DNA of 64,000 nucleotides from Salvelinus alpinus (GCF_045679555.1 NC_092096.1:28528364-28592363), one strand, 5' to 3'; numbered from the stretch's first letter, positions 35,001 to 46,597 are shown. Notes: a model not told the origin generated them from the letters alone. Translations and numbers: made by a program.

Positions 35001-36977
35001 ATTAAGGTCTGGGGAGTTTCCTGGCCATGGACCCAAAATATCGATGTTTTGTTTCCCGAGCCAATTAGTTATCACTTTTGCCTTATGGCAAGGTGCTCCA
35101 TCATGCTGGAAAAGGCATTGTTCGTTACCAAACTGTTCCTGGATGGTTGGGAGAAGTTGCTCTCGGAGGATGTGTTGGTACCATTCTTTATTCATGGCTG
35201 TGTTCTTAGGCAAAATTGTGAGTGAGCCCACTCCCTTGGCTGAGAAGCAACCTCACACATGAATGGTCTCAGGATGCTTTACTGTTGGCATGACACAGGA
35301 CTGATGGTAGCGCTCACCTTGTCTTCCCCGGACAAGCTTTTTTCTGGATGCCCCAAACAATCGGAAAGGGGATTCATCAGAGAAAATGACTTTACCCCAG
35401 TCCTTAGCAGTCCAATCCCTGTACCTTTTGCAGAATATGTCTGTCCCTGATGTTTTTCCTGGAGAGAAGTGGCTTCTTTGCTGCTCTTCTTGACACCAGG
35501 CCATCCTCCAAAAGTATTTGCCTCACTGTGCGTGCAGATGCACTCACACCTGCCTGCTGCCATTCCTGAGCAAGCTCTGTACTGGTGGTGCCCCGATCCC
35601 ACAGCTGAATCAACTTTAGGAGACGTCCTGGCGCTTGCTGAACTTTCTTGGGCGCCCTGAAGCCTTCTTCACAACAATTGAACCGCTCTCCTTGAAGTTC
35701 TTGATGATCCGATAAATGGTGGATTTAGGTGCAATCTTACTGGCAGCAATATCCTTGCCTGTGAATCCTTTTTTTGTGCAAAGCAATGATGACGGCACGT
35801 GTTTCTTTTCAGGTAACCATGATTGACAGAGGAAGAACAATGATTCCAAGCACCACCCTCCTTTTGAAGCTTCCAGTCTGTTATTCAAACTCAATCAGCA
35901 TGACAGAGTGATCTCCAGCCTTATCCTCGTCAACACTCACACCTGTGTTAACGAGAGAATCACTGACATGATGTCAGCTGGTCCTTTTGTGGCAGGGCTG
36001 AAATGCAGTGGAAATGTTTTTGGGAGATTCAGTTCATGTGCATGGCAAAGAGGGACTTTGCAATTCATCTGATCACTCTTCATAACATTCTGGAGTATAT
36101 GCAAATTGCCATCATACTAACTGAGGCAGCAGACTATGTGAAAATGTATATTTGTGTCATTCTCAAAACTTTTGGCCACGACTGTACATTATGTCATAAT
36201 TACAGAAAATTGAGTTATCCTCTTGCCATATGAGATGGGCAACTGAAACCTACTTGGTTCTCCTTGTATCTTAGGTATGTGAGCTTCCTGCGTGACTTCC
36301 TAGAGACTGCCGAGAAGCATTTCATGGTGGACTTCAAAGTGCGCTACTACATCTTCACTGACCGGAGGGAAGACGTGCCAGCGGTGGTCCTCGCTCCCGG
36401 TAGAAATGTAACCATCATCCCAGTCCCTGGCTCCAACCGCTGGCAGGAGATCTCCTCCAGGAGGATGGAGATGATCCAGACCACCATCGAGAACCAGATA
36501 GGCAAGGAGGCGGACTACATCTTCTGCTTGGATGTGGACACGAAGTTCCACGGACGGTGGGGGGCAGAAACATTGAGCAGGCTGGTGGCCACTATTCACC
36601 CAGGTTACTATGAGCAGACCCACGAGCACTACCCTTACGAACGCCGTCCTGCCTCGCGGGCCTACATCCCCGCGGGGGAAGGAGACTACTACTATGGAGG
36701 CGCCACCATCGCTGGCTATGTTATGGACGTGCACAAGCTGGCAAAGTACTGCCATGAGCAGCTTGAGGCCGATGCCGCCAACTCCATCGAGGCGGCATGG
36801 CAGGAGGAAAGCCACCTGAACAGATATCTCCTTTACAACAAGCCCACTAAGATTCTGTCTCCGGAATACCTGTGGCAGGACTTCAAGGCCAAGAACAACG
36901 AGGTGCAAATAATCCGCTTCTCTCAGGTCAACAAGAACTATGCAGAGGTTCGGCCCAACGTGAAGAAAAGAAAGTAA
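32016..36977 (+). CDS. Glycosyltransferase family 6 (ABO/Forssman-type) gene, 5' end missing
   Basis: Type II Golgi enzyme adding GalNAc or Gal in alpha-1,3 linkage to glycans. Exons: 32016-32057, 32393-32434, 32590-32637, 32771-32803, 32967-33101 and 36275-36977; phases agree and every intron is GT-AG. Small stem exons followed by one long catalytic exon match the ABO/GGTA1 plan. Catalytic signatures: TVTPWLAPIVWEGTFNHLIV, FLETAEKHFMVDFKVRYYIF, the metal-binding DVD in FCLDVDTKF, YERRPASRAYIPAGEGDYYY, then GlyGlyAla (36696-36704), WQEESHLNRYLLYNKPTKIL and SPEYLW. Family knowledge: the triplet after the Tyr run sorts donors (LeuGlyGly A, MetGlyAla B, HisAlaAla alpha-Gal, GlyGlyAla Forssman). 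So a GalNAc-transferring, GBGT1-like enzyme is inferred. The frame is open and the C-terminus is KKRK. The anchor exon is not located. Confidence 0.88.
33102..34630. other. GT6 last intron, part before the Tc1 element
   Basis: No gene was recognised. It includes a ccctccctccctccc tract near 33690 and a block gggtgctgagggtgctgcaa near 34020 that looks like dispersed repeat sequence. Confidence 0.4.
34631..36184 (-). mobile_element. Full-length Tc1-like transposon in the GT6 last intron
   Basis: Perfect-looking inverted termini of about 30 bp (CAGTCGTGGCCAAAAGTTTT and its inverse) lie between TA dinucleotides; length 1554 bp. The minus-strand transposase spans about 35894 to 34806: paired-type DNA-binding region (STIYRIIKNFKESGSIVVKK), a middle part, then FQHDGAPCHKAKVITNWLG and NSPDLNPIENLWSILKRRV with the second Asp and the Glu of the catalytic triad. 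Frameshifts near 35613 and 35450 and a stop near 35245 inactivate it. It ends 90 bp before the acceptor of the catalytic exon. Confidence 0.9.
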
Positions 36978-39369
36978 TGCTGTGGCCATTGTTGCACCAA
37001 GATTCAGGATCTAGGCCAGGGAGGAGGATGCTGCTGTTTGTTTACATTGAAGGTGGCCGGATCAGTAAACAAGCTTATGTTGTTCCGTTTTTCTCTCAAT
37101 TAGTTTATATCCTTTACTGCTAAAGATGTATTATAGACATGAAGGGCTGTTTCCATGTAAAAATGTTTGTCATAGGAGCAGAAGTGTGGATAGAGGGTGA
37201 GTTTGTGAAATGAATGTGCAATTAATACTGATAATACATGATATTTGTGTTATTTGTGTCATTCTTTGTAATATATGGTGGATATATATATTATTAAAGG
37301 GGGAATATGTGATTGGTACATACATTTTTTGACTTTTTAATTCATGATATATAGCCATTGCTTCCTGCAGAATATAACTTACAGTATAAATGCCTCATGA
37401 CCTTAGTTCAGGGGTCTACAACCCTGTTCCTGGAGAGCTATCGTCCTGTAGGTGTTCACTCCAACCCTAATCTAGCACACCTGATTCTAATAATTAGCTG
37501 GTTGATAAGCTGAATCAGGTTAGTTACAACTGGGATTGGAGCGAAAACCTACAGGAGGGTAGCTCTCCGGAAATAGGGTTGGAGAGCCCTGCCTTAATTC
37601 AACGTCTGTACCGCATCAGAATCCAAAATATAAGCTTGTTGTTCTCCATCTTTTGTAAACAATGTAATCATAAAAACAACAGCACTGTATTGTCTCAAAA
37701 CATGGTTAAAACTATCATTTTGATCTCATCGATGGTCAAGGTATGACAGAGAGCTGGTATTGATTTATATTATCCGTTTCAACCTGTATTACTTGTGACC
37801 CGCACAAACACTTGCTGTGGCAACGCCCTTGAGTCCATTCACCATTCGTTTCTTCTCACAGCCGTTACAGTGGAGATTGGCAGGAGCTTATGGTCGTTGA
37901 CACATTTATCTGGACCAGTGTAACTGGTTGAAACTAAAGTAGACAATGATGAATAGTTTCTTCTCATAGCAGCTGTGTCTCCACCACTGTGAAAAGTAAC
38001 TAATGGTGACTCAATGTTAATTTCAAAGAGCTTATGGTGAGTTGCCATAAGCTCCTGCCAGTCTTCATTGTCTCACATTGAGACAGAACAGGTTGTCCAT
38101 CTGGGAGTGGTCACATAAATGTATGTTCTGTTTTCTGGGTTATTGGCTGCTCATAAGACAGGGGTTTATGAAAACATTCACCCTCTTCCAGTTCCATAGA
38201 ATTGTGGTTAAAAATCTGAATTTACTTACAGTAAATGAAAAGGGTAATTCATTCATTTAAATTAGTGTGACTGCAGTGCTCTATATTGGCACAAAGTGAT
38301 TGGAAATGAAGGACATGGAGAAATTTACTTCAGACTTGTTTCAATATGAATATCAAAGGCATCATTATGACCAACACAGGTGCATGCAGGTACACACAGT
38401 TGCATACAGGTACACACAGTTGCATACAGTTGTGGATAACTTACATACGCACAAATATCATACCCCCCCCCCCAAAAAAAAAGACACCGACCTCCCTTGT
38501 TACTGTAATGGTGAGAGGTTAGTATGTCTTGGGGGTATGATATTTGTGCATCTGTAACATTATTCACGATTCACTCAGGATCATCCGTAAACATGGTGCC
38601 ATCCCCATTAATGTAGAAGTGTATAGAAACATATTCTATTCTTATTTACAATAAAAGTGATTCCAAAATGACACAATACATTATTTACCATTAATTTGTC
38701 TTGGGCACAAAATGATCTCAAACACAACCAAAACAAAAAGCAAATGTATCCAACAGAGTCACAAGCTTGATGTAGTCATTGCGTGCTATGAATATGGGAA
38801 CAAATACTTAACATTTTAATACTTTAATACACATGTAAGTGAATTTGTCCCAATACTTTTGTCCCAATACTCCACTAAAGTGAAGGGACTATGTAGAAAA
38901 AGTGCTGTGATTTCTAAACGATTCCCCCGATATGAATGAAAATACCAAATTAAAGCTGACAGTCTGCACAGTATTTTTTTACATTTCAATCCAACCTTTT
39001 GGAGTATAGATAATGTGCATAAGGTTTACATAACACATTTCATGGCCCAATGTCCATCAGGTCAGTGTTTATAGACCTGGTGTGGTATGGTGCCATCTAG
39101 TGGTGTAGCGTGGCCGCCGTTGAATACAGCAACTAATCATTCTCAAATTCAATAAAGGCGAATTCATTGTGTATATATACCAAATCTGGAGTCAATCTGA
39201 TTTATGGTTCATGAGAAGAAGATTTTTTAAAGTATTTTAGCAATAGCATATGTGCTAACATGCATCTATAAGTACAGTGTGGCCATATTTGAAATGAGCA
39301 GCAACAATTTTTTTATTGACACCATATAAAACGGATGTAATGACTCTAAATACAAAATCTGGACTGAAT
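36978..39369. other. GT6 3' region and spacer
   Basis: No gene was recognised. It contains the hAT-like MITE at 37409-37591, a short inverted repeat (ttggcaggagcttatggt near 37876 and ccataagctcctgccag near 38046), a small tandem repeat at 38382-38434 (tgcatacaggtacacacagt), C8/A9 runs near 38463 and Tc1-like fragments near 38850-38985. Confidence 0.45.
37409..37591. mobile_element. hAT-like MITE, 183 bp
   Basis: Termini caggggtctacaaccctgtt and its approximate inverse, with flanks CCTTAGTT (37401-37408) and CCTTAATT (37592-37599), an 8-bp duplication with one mismatch. The flanking sequence (ataaatgcctcatgacctta) resembles 14490-14525, so the MITE inserted into a dispersed repeat. Confidence 0.8.
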
Positions 39370-40010
39370 CTGTTCGGCCGGACAAATTTATCTTATCTGT
39401 CCAACTTGTACTATCTGGCCGCTCGGCCAAACTTATCTTCTCTAGCCTCCCGGCCGACTTGTCCTATCTGTCTGACTTGTCCTATCTGGCTGAACTTAAC
39501 CTATCTGGGCAGCCGGCCAAACTTATACTATCTGGCGAGGCGGCTGAACTGATCCTATCTGGCCGTCCGGTCATCTTTCCCTATCTGGTCGACTTGACCT
39601 ATCTGGGCAGCTGGCCGAACTTATCCAATGTGGCCAACTTGACCTGTCTGTCCAGCCAGCCGAACTTGTCCTATCTTTCCGGCCAAACGGACTAATCCTA
39701 TCTGTCCTTCTGGTGAACTTGTCCTATCTGGCAGACTAGACCTATCTGGCCGTCCTGGTCGAATTTGTCCTATCTGACTGGCCATCCGAACTTATCCTAT
39801 CTGGCCGAACTTGTCCTATCTGACCAATTTGTCCTGTCTGTCCGGCCGTCCGAACTTGTCGTATCTGACTGACTAGTCCTATCGAACTTATGCTATCTGG
39901 CCGACTTGTCCTATCTGGCCGGCAGAACTTATCCTATCTGGGCAGCCAAACAAATGTATCCTATCGTTCCATCCAGGTCGAACTTGTCCTATCTGGCTGA
40001 TGGGCCAACT
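39370..40010. repeat. Degenerate GC-rich minisatellite, CTATCTGGCCGACTTGTC-type unit
   Basis: More than 20 imperfect units of about 17-36 bp of the form cctatctggccgaacttgt fill 640 bp. Unit length varies because the ggccg and acttgtcc modules are gained and lost independently. The frames crossing it (repeated SYLSxL and LILSG) are low-complexity translations, not a gene. One isolated unit occurs 2 kb away at 41985-42007. Confidence 0.85.
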
Positions 40011-40034
40011 AATTCAAACATTTTCCTTAAAGTA

Positions 40035-40267
40035 CACTACTGGTGAAAAGTTTTAGAACACCTACTCATTCAAGGGATTTTCTTTATTTTTACTATTTTC
40101 GACATTGTAGAATAATAGTGAAGACATCAAAACTATGAAATAACACATATGGAATCATGTGGTTAGCAAAAAAGTGTTAAACAAATATTTGAGATTCTTC
40201 AAATAGCCACCCTTTGCCTTGATGACAGCTTTGCACACTCTCTGCATTCTCTCAACCACCGGTAGTG
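40035..40267. mobile_element. Tc1-like MITE
   Basis: Left end CACTACTGGTGAAAAGTTTT, right end accggtagtg before TATA. It carries the C-terminal transposase remnant (agccaccctttgccttgatg on the minus-strand coding side) seen in the fragment at 26590. Confidence 0.7.
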
Positions 40268-40450
40268 TATATATTTTTTTTTAATTCAAATGTTATCGTC
40301 CCCACTACAACAACGAAATACAAAATGTAATTTTGTCCTTGAAACGTTTAATTGAAATATTGTAGAATTCCATTAATTCCTATGGAGGAATGCAGAAGCT
40401 TCAAAGCCTCATTGGCCAATACATAGCGACAGCAATCCAGGGTTAATATA

Positions 40451-40546
40451 CACTGAGTGTCCAAAACATTATGAACACCTGCTCTTTCAATGACATAGAC
40501 TGACCTTGTGAATCCAGGTGAAAGCTATGATCCGTTATTGATGTTA
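40451..40546 (+). mobile_element. Left part of a Tc1 element split by 20 kb
   Basis: Starts after TA with CACTGAGTGTCCAAAACATT and runs to cgttattgatgtt, where an unrelated repeat begins. The rest of the same element (aaatccacttcaatcagtgt onward) is at 60548-60957. Confidence 0.75.
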
Positions 40547-40785
40547 AAGATGCACTATGCAAAAATCTCTTCGCCATTTCCAAGTTGCAAACATTATAAT
40601 AGTTTGCCTAATTTCAGTTTATGTGACAAAACAAGCAAGTATAGTGTAGAGAATAATTGTACCATGTAAACCACTGTGAAATATATCTTCCATAATCAAA
40701 AATATTGTATTTTCAGCTGTTTGAAGCTGGTGTACAAAACCAAAAGAAAGTCGCAAAAACTAAATTTAAGAACAGGAAGCAATAA
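40547..40785 (+). repeat. Left half of a dispersed repeat, itself split
   Basis: The block atgcactatgcaaaaatctc to taagaacaggaagcaa looks like a widespread salmonid repeat. Its other half (cgcttcttagactttcaatg to atgacatattgcagca) is at about 60450-60547. An L1-like LINE and later insertions lie between the two. Confidence 0.5.
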
Positions 40786-43505
40786 TTTCTAATCCCCCAT
40801 ATATTTTTTGTAAATATATATATAAATATATATTTTAAAATATATTTTCCTTTATTATTTCCCCTAAACCTACCACCTCTCTCCTTATTGGAGTAAACTA
40901 ATGGACAACAACATTTAGGCTTCTACTTCCAGCTTTTAGATACTGTATACATTTTACGGACACAATGTATTTTACAATAGTTTGTTTTTAATCCCATCCT
41001 TCAGCTACCATCAACCCCTCCCATCTATCTCTGAAGCTCATTAGTCAGATTTTTATTCTATTTTGCCATATATTTTTTACTGTGTAAACTGTATTTTTAA
41101 CTGCACAAAAGTTCTGAACCTATATACATTTTACAAACACAGTATATTTTACACTAGTTATCTTGTTGTTTTTAATCCCACCATTCAACATTTTTTATTT
41201 CTATTTGCCATCTATTTTTTAACTGTGATGTTTCACAAAAGTTCTGAAACTTTCTATTCTCATAGTTTCTACAGATTGTAAATTAAAAAGACAACATTTT
41301 GCTAAAAATATTATTATATTATTGATTGATTGACCATTACTTTTCAAATCACCCAGTAGTGCTATCTGCAGAGTTAGCTCCAGGTAAATGTTGCACTTCT
41401 TCAACCATTCCTAGACCTGCGACCAAAAACAAGCTACATATAGACTGTACCAAAACAAAATCTGCAGAGCTGGGATGGTTGTATCCCCAATATATACAAC
41501 ATTCTATTGGTTGCAAGAATTTTGTATAATATTTCAAATAGAAAAATTATACGTTTTGAATCTGACATTGTTTTGCGTATCAGTTCATAAACCATGTGCC
41601 TTGGAATCGGTACATCAAAAATCTCTTCCCAATTATTTTGCAATCTTTATAGCACAGCTGTACATTTGTTGGTCCTTAAATGAAACTGGTATACTTTTTT
41701 ATTTATCACAATTTTATTTAGCCAATTTTGGTCGTTAATGTATGGCAAGCAGACAAATTCCGTACTTTTCCCCCCTTCCACTTGCCTCTTCCATTTTTGT
41801 GGTAATGCTGCAATTAGTTGGTTGTAATTTTGGGTAGAGCAGACATTTACATATATTTTTGTTAGCTGCATGTGTGACATAACTCCACCAGTCCTATTTA
41901 TGATACATTTTACAAAGATTCTAAAAAAAAATTTAATGTTTTTTTTATCAATCAGCATATTTGAGTTTAACCATAATATATGTTGCCAGATAGGACAAGT
42001 TCGCCGGAAGGACAGAGGGATCCAAATTGTGGATTTAAAAGAAAACATGAATCATCAGCGTACAATCACACCTTTGTTTTTAAGCACCTTGTTTTGTAAC
42101 ACCTTGATATTTTGTAACACCTTGTTTTGTAACACCTTGATGTTATTGTTGGATCTGATTTTAACAGCTAACATTTCGATGGCAATAATAAATAGATATG
42201 CCGATAGTGGACAACCTTGTTTTACTCCTCTTGACCGTTAAAATATTTCTGAGAAGTAGCCATTATTAACTATTTTACACCTAGGATTACTATGCATAAC
42301 TTTAACCCATTTTACAAGAGATTCTACAAAATGGAATTATTCCAGGCATGTATATATAAACTCCAGTCGTACATTATCAAAAGCCTTTTCAAAGTCAGCT
42401 ATGAATACCAGACCTGGTTCCTCAGATTTTTCATAGTGTTCTATTGTTTCCAGTACTTGTCTTATATTATCTCCAATGTGTCGTCCATGTAAAAAACCTG
42501 TCTTCTTAGGATGAATAATATTTGACAATACCTTCTGAATTCTATGTGAAATGCATTTTGCTAGAATTTTTGCATCACAAGACTGAAGTGTAAGAGGCCT
42601 CCAATTATTTAAATGGTATGGATCTTTATATTTACCACTTGGATCCTTTATCAGTAATAATGAAATCAGACCTTCTTGTTGAGTGTCTGATAATCTACCA
42701 TTTATATAGGAGTGGTTAAAACATGCTAATAATGGCCCTCTGATTATATAAAAAAAGAATTGGATATACCTCCACTGGTATGCCATCCAGCCTTGGAGTT
42801 TCCCCTGAATTAAAGGCATAAATTGCATCAAGAAGTTCCTCCTCTGTAATTTGGCCTTCCAATGAGTTTCTCTGTACAGCTGTTAATTGTACATTATTAA
42901 TAGATAAAACAACCATATAATTAGCTGTTTAGTGCAGATGGAGGAGACTGAAACAAAAACATATGCTTAAAGTACTTTACTTCCTCTTTCAAAATATTAT
43001 TTGGTGAATCATGGGTGACTCCATCATTTGTAACAAGTTTCAGTAAATTCTTCCGGGTAGCATTTCTATGTTGAAGATTAAAAAATAATTTGGTGCATTT
43101 TTCCACATATTCCATCCAGTTCGCTTTATTTTTATAATATATTTCACTTGGTCTTTCTTGAATAAGTTCCTCCATTTCCTTTTGTTTTTCCTCTAACTTA
43201 CTCTGAGCCTCTACCGTACAGTTTTTATTGCTATCTATCTGTACTGTTAGTCATTCCTTTTCCTTTGTTAATATGGACTCTTTCGACCTAAATTGCTTTT
43301 GTTTTAGAGATGAGTACTGAAATGCATGGCCTCTAAAGGCACATTTAAAAGTGTCCTATACAATAAGGGGATCTGCTGAACCTATATCATGAAGGAAAAC
43401 GTCCGTTAAAAATTATTCTCTCCTTGTTAAAAACAAGTTATCATCCAATAAGCTTTGATTAAATTTCCAATATTCTTGCCCACATGGAAATGATGTAAGT
43501 GTAAT
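40786..43505 (-). mobile_element. L1-like LINE, decayed, minus strand
   Basis: Minus-strand ORF2 pieces in order: pre-RT region (43175-42921: YYKNKANWMEYVEKCTKLFF), fragment LDGIPVEVY near 42770, an RT core at 42700-42337 (LNNWRPLTLQSCDAKILAKC, TGFLHGRHIGDNIRQVLET, motif A in FIADFEKAFDNVRLEF), then more broken sequence and a C-terminal part near 41470 (ATNRMLYILGIQPSQLCRFC). The YADD-bearing region is not cleanly readable. Several frameshifts break it. It resembles but is not identical to the LINE at 6677-9450. The 3' end is AT-rich (40790-40860). Confidence 0.75.
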
Positions 43506-43506
43506 A

Positions 43507-43650
43507 TACAGTGCATTTGGGAAATATTCATACCCCTTCCCTTTTTCCACATTTTGTTACTTTACAGCCTTATTCTAAAATGTATTCAATTACTTTTTTC
43601 CCTCATCAATCTACACACAATACCCCATAATGACAAAGAGAAAACAACCA
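43507..43650. mobile_element. Tc1-like left-arm fragment
   Basis: Starts after TATA with CAGTGCATTTGGGAAATATT and runs through ttacagccttattctaaaat and acacaataccccataatgac, as in 22543-22770. It is cut by the LINE that begins at about 43652. Confidence 0.7.
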
Positions 43651-43651
43651 A

Positions 43652-44102
43652 AAAGTTCTACAGCTGCACCATCGAGAGCATCCTGAACGGTTGCATCACC
43701 GCCTGGTATGGCAACTGCTCTGCATCTGCCCGTAAGGCGCTACAGAGGGTAGTGCGTACGGCCCAGTACATCACTGGGGCCAAGCTTCCTGACATCCAGG
43801 ACCTATATACTCGGCGGTGTCAGAGGAAGGCCCATAGAATTGTCAAAGACTCCAGTCACCCAAGTCATAGACTGTTCTCTCTCCTACCGCACGGCAAGCG
43901 GTACCGGAGCGCCAAGTCTAGGACCAAAAGGCTCCTTAACAGCTTCTACCCTCAAGCTATAAGATTTCTGAACAACTAATCAAATGGCCACCCGGACTAT
44001 TTACATTGCCCACCCCCTACTTTGTTTTTACACTGCTGCTACTAGCTGTTCATTATCTATGCACAGTCACTTTACAAATTACCTCGATTAACCTGTACCC
44101 CC
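43652..44102 (+). mobile_element. LINE 3' fragment, part 1 (split by provirus)
   Basis: Plus strand encodes the C-terminal end of a jockey/CR1-group RT ORF: FYSCTIESILNGCITAWYGN, RKALQRVVRTAQYITGAKLP, DSSHPSHRLFSLLPHGKRYR, ending FLNN and stop near 43979. The 3' UTR continues to cctgtacccc at 44102, where a provirus starts. The remainder of the UTR is at 60049-60287. Confidence 0.8.
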
Positions 44103-44206
44103 TGATAAGGGAATTATATGCTTAAAGGTAATGATTAAAGTATTCCACCCTGAAACGTAACAATTAGTGATTATTAGTTTATGTAGCATGTATAATGAAT
44201 GATTAA

Positions 44207-45244
44207 CCTCTCTGGGGTAGGTGGGGCGCAATCGCCCCACCTGGCCAATAGCCAGGGAAAATACAGAGCGCCATATTCAAATAAAATGATATAAAAATCT
44301 AACTTTCATTAAATCACACATGTAAGATACCAAATTAAAGCTACACTCGTTGTGAATCCAGCCAACATGTCAGATTTCAAAAAGGCTTTTCGGTCGAAAG
44401 CATAGATGCTATTATCTGATAATAGCACAACAGTAAACAAAGCGAGTAGTATATTTCAACACTGCAGGCACGACACAAAACGCAGAAATAAAAATATAAT
44501 TCATGCCTTAGCTTTGACAAACTTCTTTTGTTGGCACTCCAATATGTCCCATAAACATCACAAATGGTCATTTTGTTCGATTAATTCCGTCGATATATAT
44601 CCAAAATGTCAATTTATTTGGCGCGTTTCATCCAGAAAAACACAGCTTCCAACTTGCGCAACGTCACTACAAAATATATCAAAAGTTACATGTAAACTTT
44701 ACCAAAACATTTCAAACTACTTTTGTAATACAACGTTAGGTATTTTTAAACGTTAATAATCGATCAAATTGAAGACGGGATGATCTGTGTTCAATACAAA
44801 AAGAAAACAAACTAATGCAACTTTTCTGGTAAAGTGCCTCTCTCAAACAATTTACTTCAAGTGACCCTCATTTAAGATGGCCGTACTTCTTCATTACACA
44901 AAGGAAAAACCTCAACCAATTTCCAAAGACTGGTGACATCCAGTGGAAGCGGTAGGAACTGCAAACAAGTCCCTTAGAAATCTGGTGTCCCAATGAAAAC
45001 ACATTGAAAAGACAGTGACCTCAAAAAAAGAAAAATCCGAATGGTTTGTCCTCTGGGTTTTGCCTGCTACATAAGTTATGTTATACTCACAGACATGATT
45101 CAAACAGTTTTAGACACGTCAGAGTGTTTTCTATCCAAATCTACTAATAATATGCATATCTTATATTCTGGGGATGAGTAGCAGGCAGTTGAATTTGGGC
45201 ATGCTATTTATCCAAAAGTGAAAATGCCCCCTACCCCGAATAAG
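44207..45244. mobile_element. TTAA-flanked MITE (piggyBac-like) in the LTR
   Basis: TTAA at 44203-44206 and 45245-45248 flank imperfect inverted ends (cctctctggggtaggtgggg and the inverse of ccccctaccccgaataag). TTAA duplication is typical of piggyBac-type elements. There is no transposase, so it is non-autonomous. Its interior (gaatccagccaacatgtcag, tttatttggcgcgtttcatc) looks like a dispersed salmonid repeat. Confidence 0.72.
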
Positions 45245-45301
45245 TTAAAGTACTAAACATAAGTCCAATAACGTTCGGTAGAGACATGTGAGGGAGAGAA
45301 T

Positions 45302-45425
<124 letters not shown>

Positions 45426-45849
45426 AAAATACAGAGAACAATTCAACTGTGTTTGACCCGACCTGGCTAAAACTCTGAGAAACGTATGTTAGGACAGGGA
45501 GTCCTTACAAGTCCTTTCAAGGTTCTTCTAATCTCGGGGGAATGGAACTGTCAGCTTGGTAGTGATAAACAGTGGATACAAATCACCTAATGTCCGTGTG
45601 TATGTATGTGCGTAGGATATCTACTGTTCGTGTGTATGTATGTGCGTAAATAGGGAGTGAGTTATAAAATGGATGTCTTTGTATTATGGACTTCAGAGCG
45701 CTCTCGTGAATAAACTGTACGAACCTTTTGCATAAACTGAGTCTTTGCCTAATTATTATTAAACCCAGGGTCTTACAAACCTCGGGGATTGGTCAAAGCT
45801 TATTGATTGTTAGTTATTATCATTGGGATTGAAAATTCTCATGACAGCT

Positions 45850-45869
45850 TGGTCCTTCGAGCCGGATTT
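45850..45869 (+). promoter_or_regulatory. Primer-binding site complementary to tRNA-Tyr
   Basis: TGGTCCTTCGAGCCGGATTT begins 3 bp after the LTR end. Its reverse complement matches the 3' end of vertebrate tRNA-Tyr (T-loop part, acceptor strand TCGAAGG, discriminator A, CCA). It would have primed minus-strand DNA synthesis. Confidence 0.8.
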
Positions 45870-46597
45870 CAATACATGTTTTCTGTCGTCCCATGGGAAT
45901 GCCGAAAACCGTGCACGGACGGATCTGAGATCCATAAGTTAAAGACCTGACCTCTGGAAATTGAGGTTCCATTTCAGGCTGGTGGCAAACTGGTACGCGA
46001 CAGAAAACGGTGACGAAATCCAACCAACATTGAAACCTCAGCTGCAAAAAATAAGGTCAGTGCTTTTTATTCACGGATATATTGGATAATATCTGTAGGA
46101 TTGCATTAAATTAAATTATTTTAATGTACTCTGGGTGTTAGATGCTAAAATATCCGAGGGAGTTTATATCTGGTGACCTGTCTTTTGAATTTTGTGTGGA
46201 GAAAAATGTTTTAAAGGGAACCAAGTATTCTGTGCAAATGGAAGATAGGAATCGGGTATAAATTCAAATAGGAGGAGGTGGGTGTCACGATCGTCAATGG
46301 GAGAGAGAGAGGACCAAGGCGCAGCGTGTGGAAAATACATATTCTCTTTAATTGGAAGAAGGACAACAAAACAAAACAACAAACAGACGAACGTGAAACT
46401 ATAAATGACTAAGTGCAAAAACATGCAACATAGACACAGACATAGACAACTACCCACCAAAAGCCTACTGCCTATGGCTGCCTTAAATATGGCTCCCAAT
46501 CAGAGACAATGAATGACAGCTGTCTCTGATTGAGAACCAATCCAGGCAGCCATAGACATAACTAGACAACTATACTCTACTCTGCCCCATACACATA

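Noticed and set aside
36966-36977. C-terminal KKRK of the GT6 protein as an ER-retrieval signal
   Set aside because: GT6 enzymes are type II membrane proteins with a luminal C-terminus, so a cytosolic dilysine signal would not apply.
36300-36989. 229-codon minus-strand frame
   Set aside because: Antisense of the conserved GT6 catalytic exon; the plus-strand protein is clearly the real one.
39316-39695. Overlapping open frames with repeated SYLSxL / LILSG residues
   Set aside because: They are translations of the minisatellite at 39370-40010 and exist in more than one frame.
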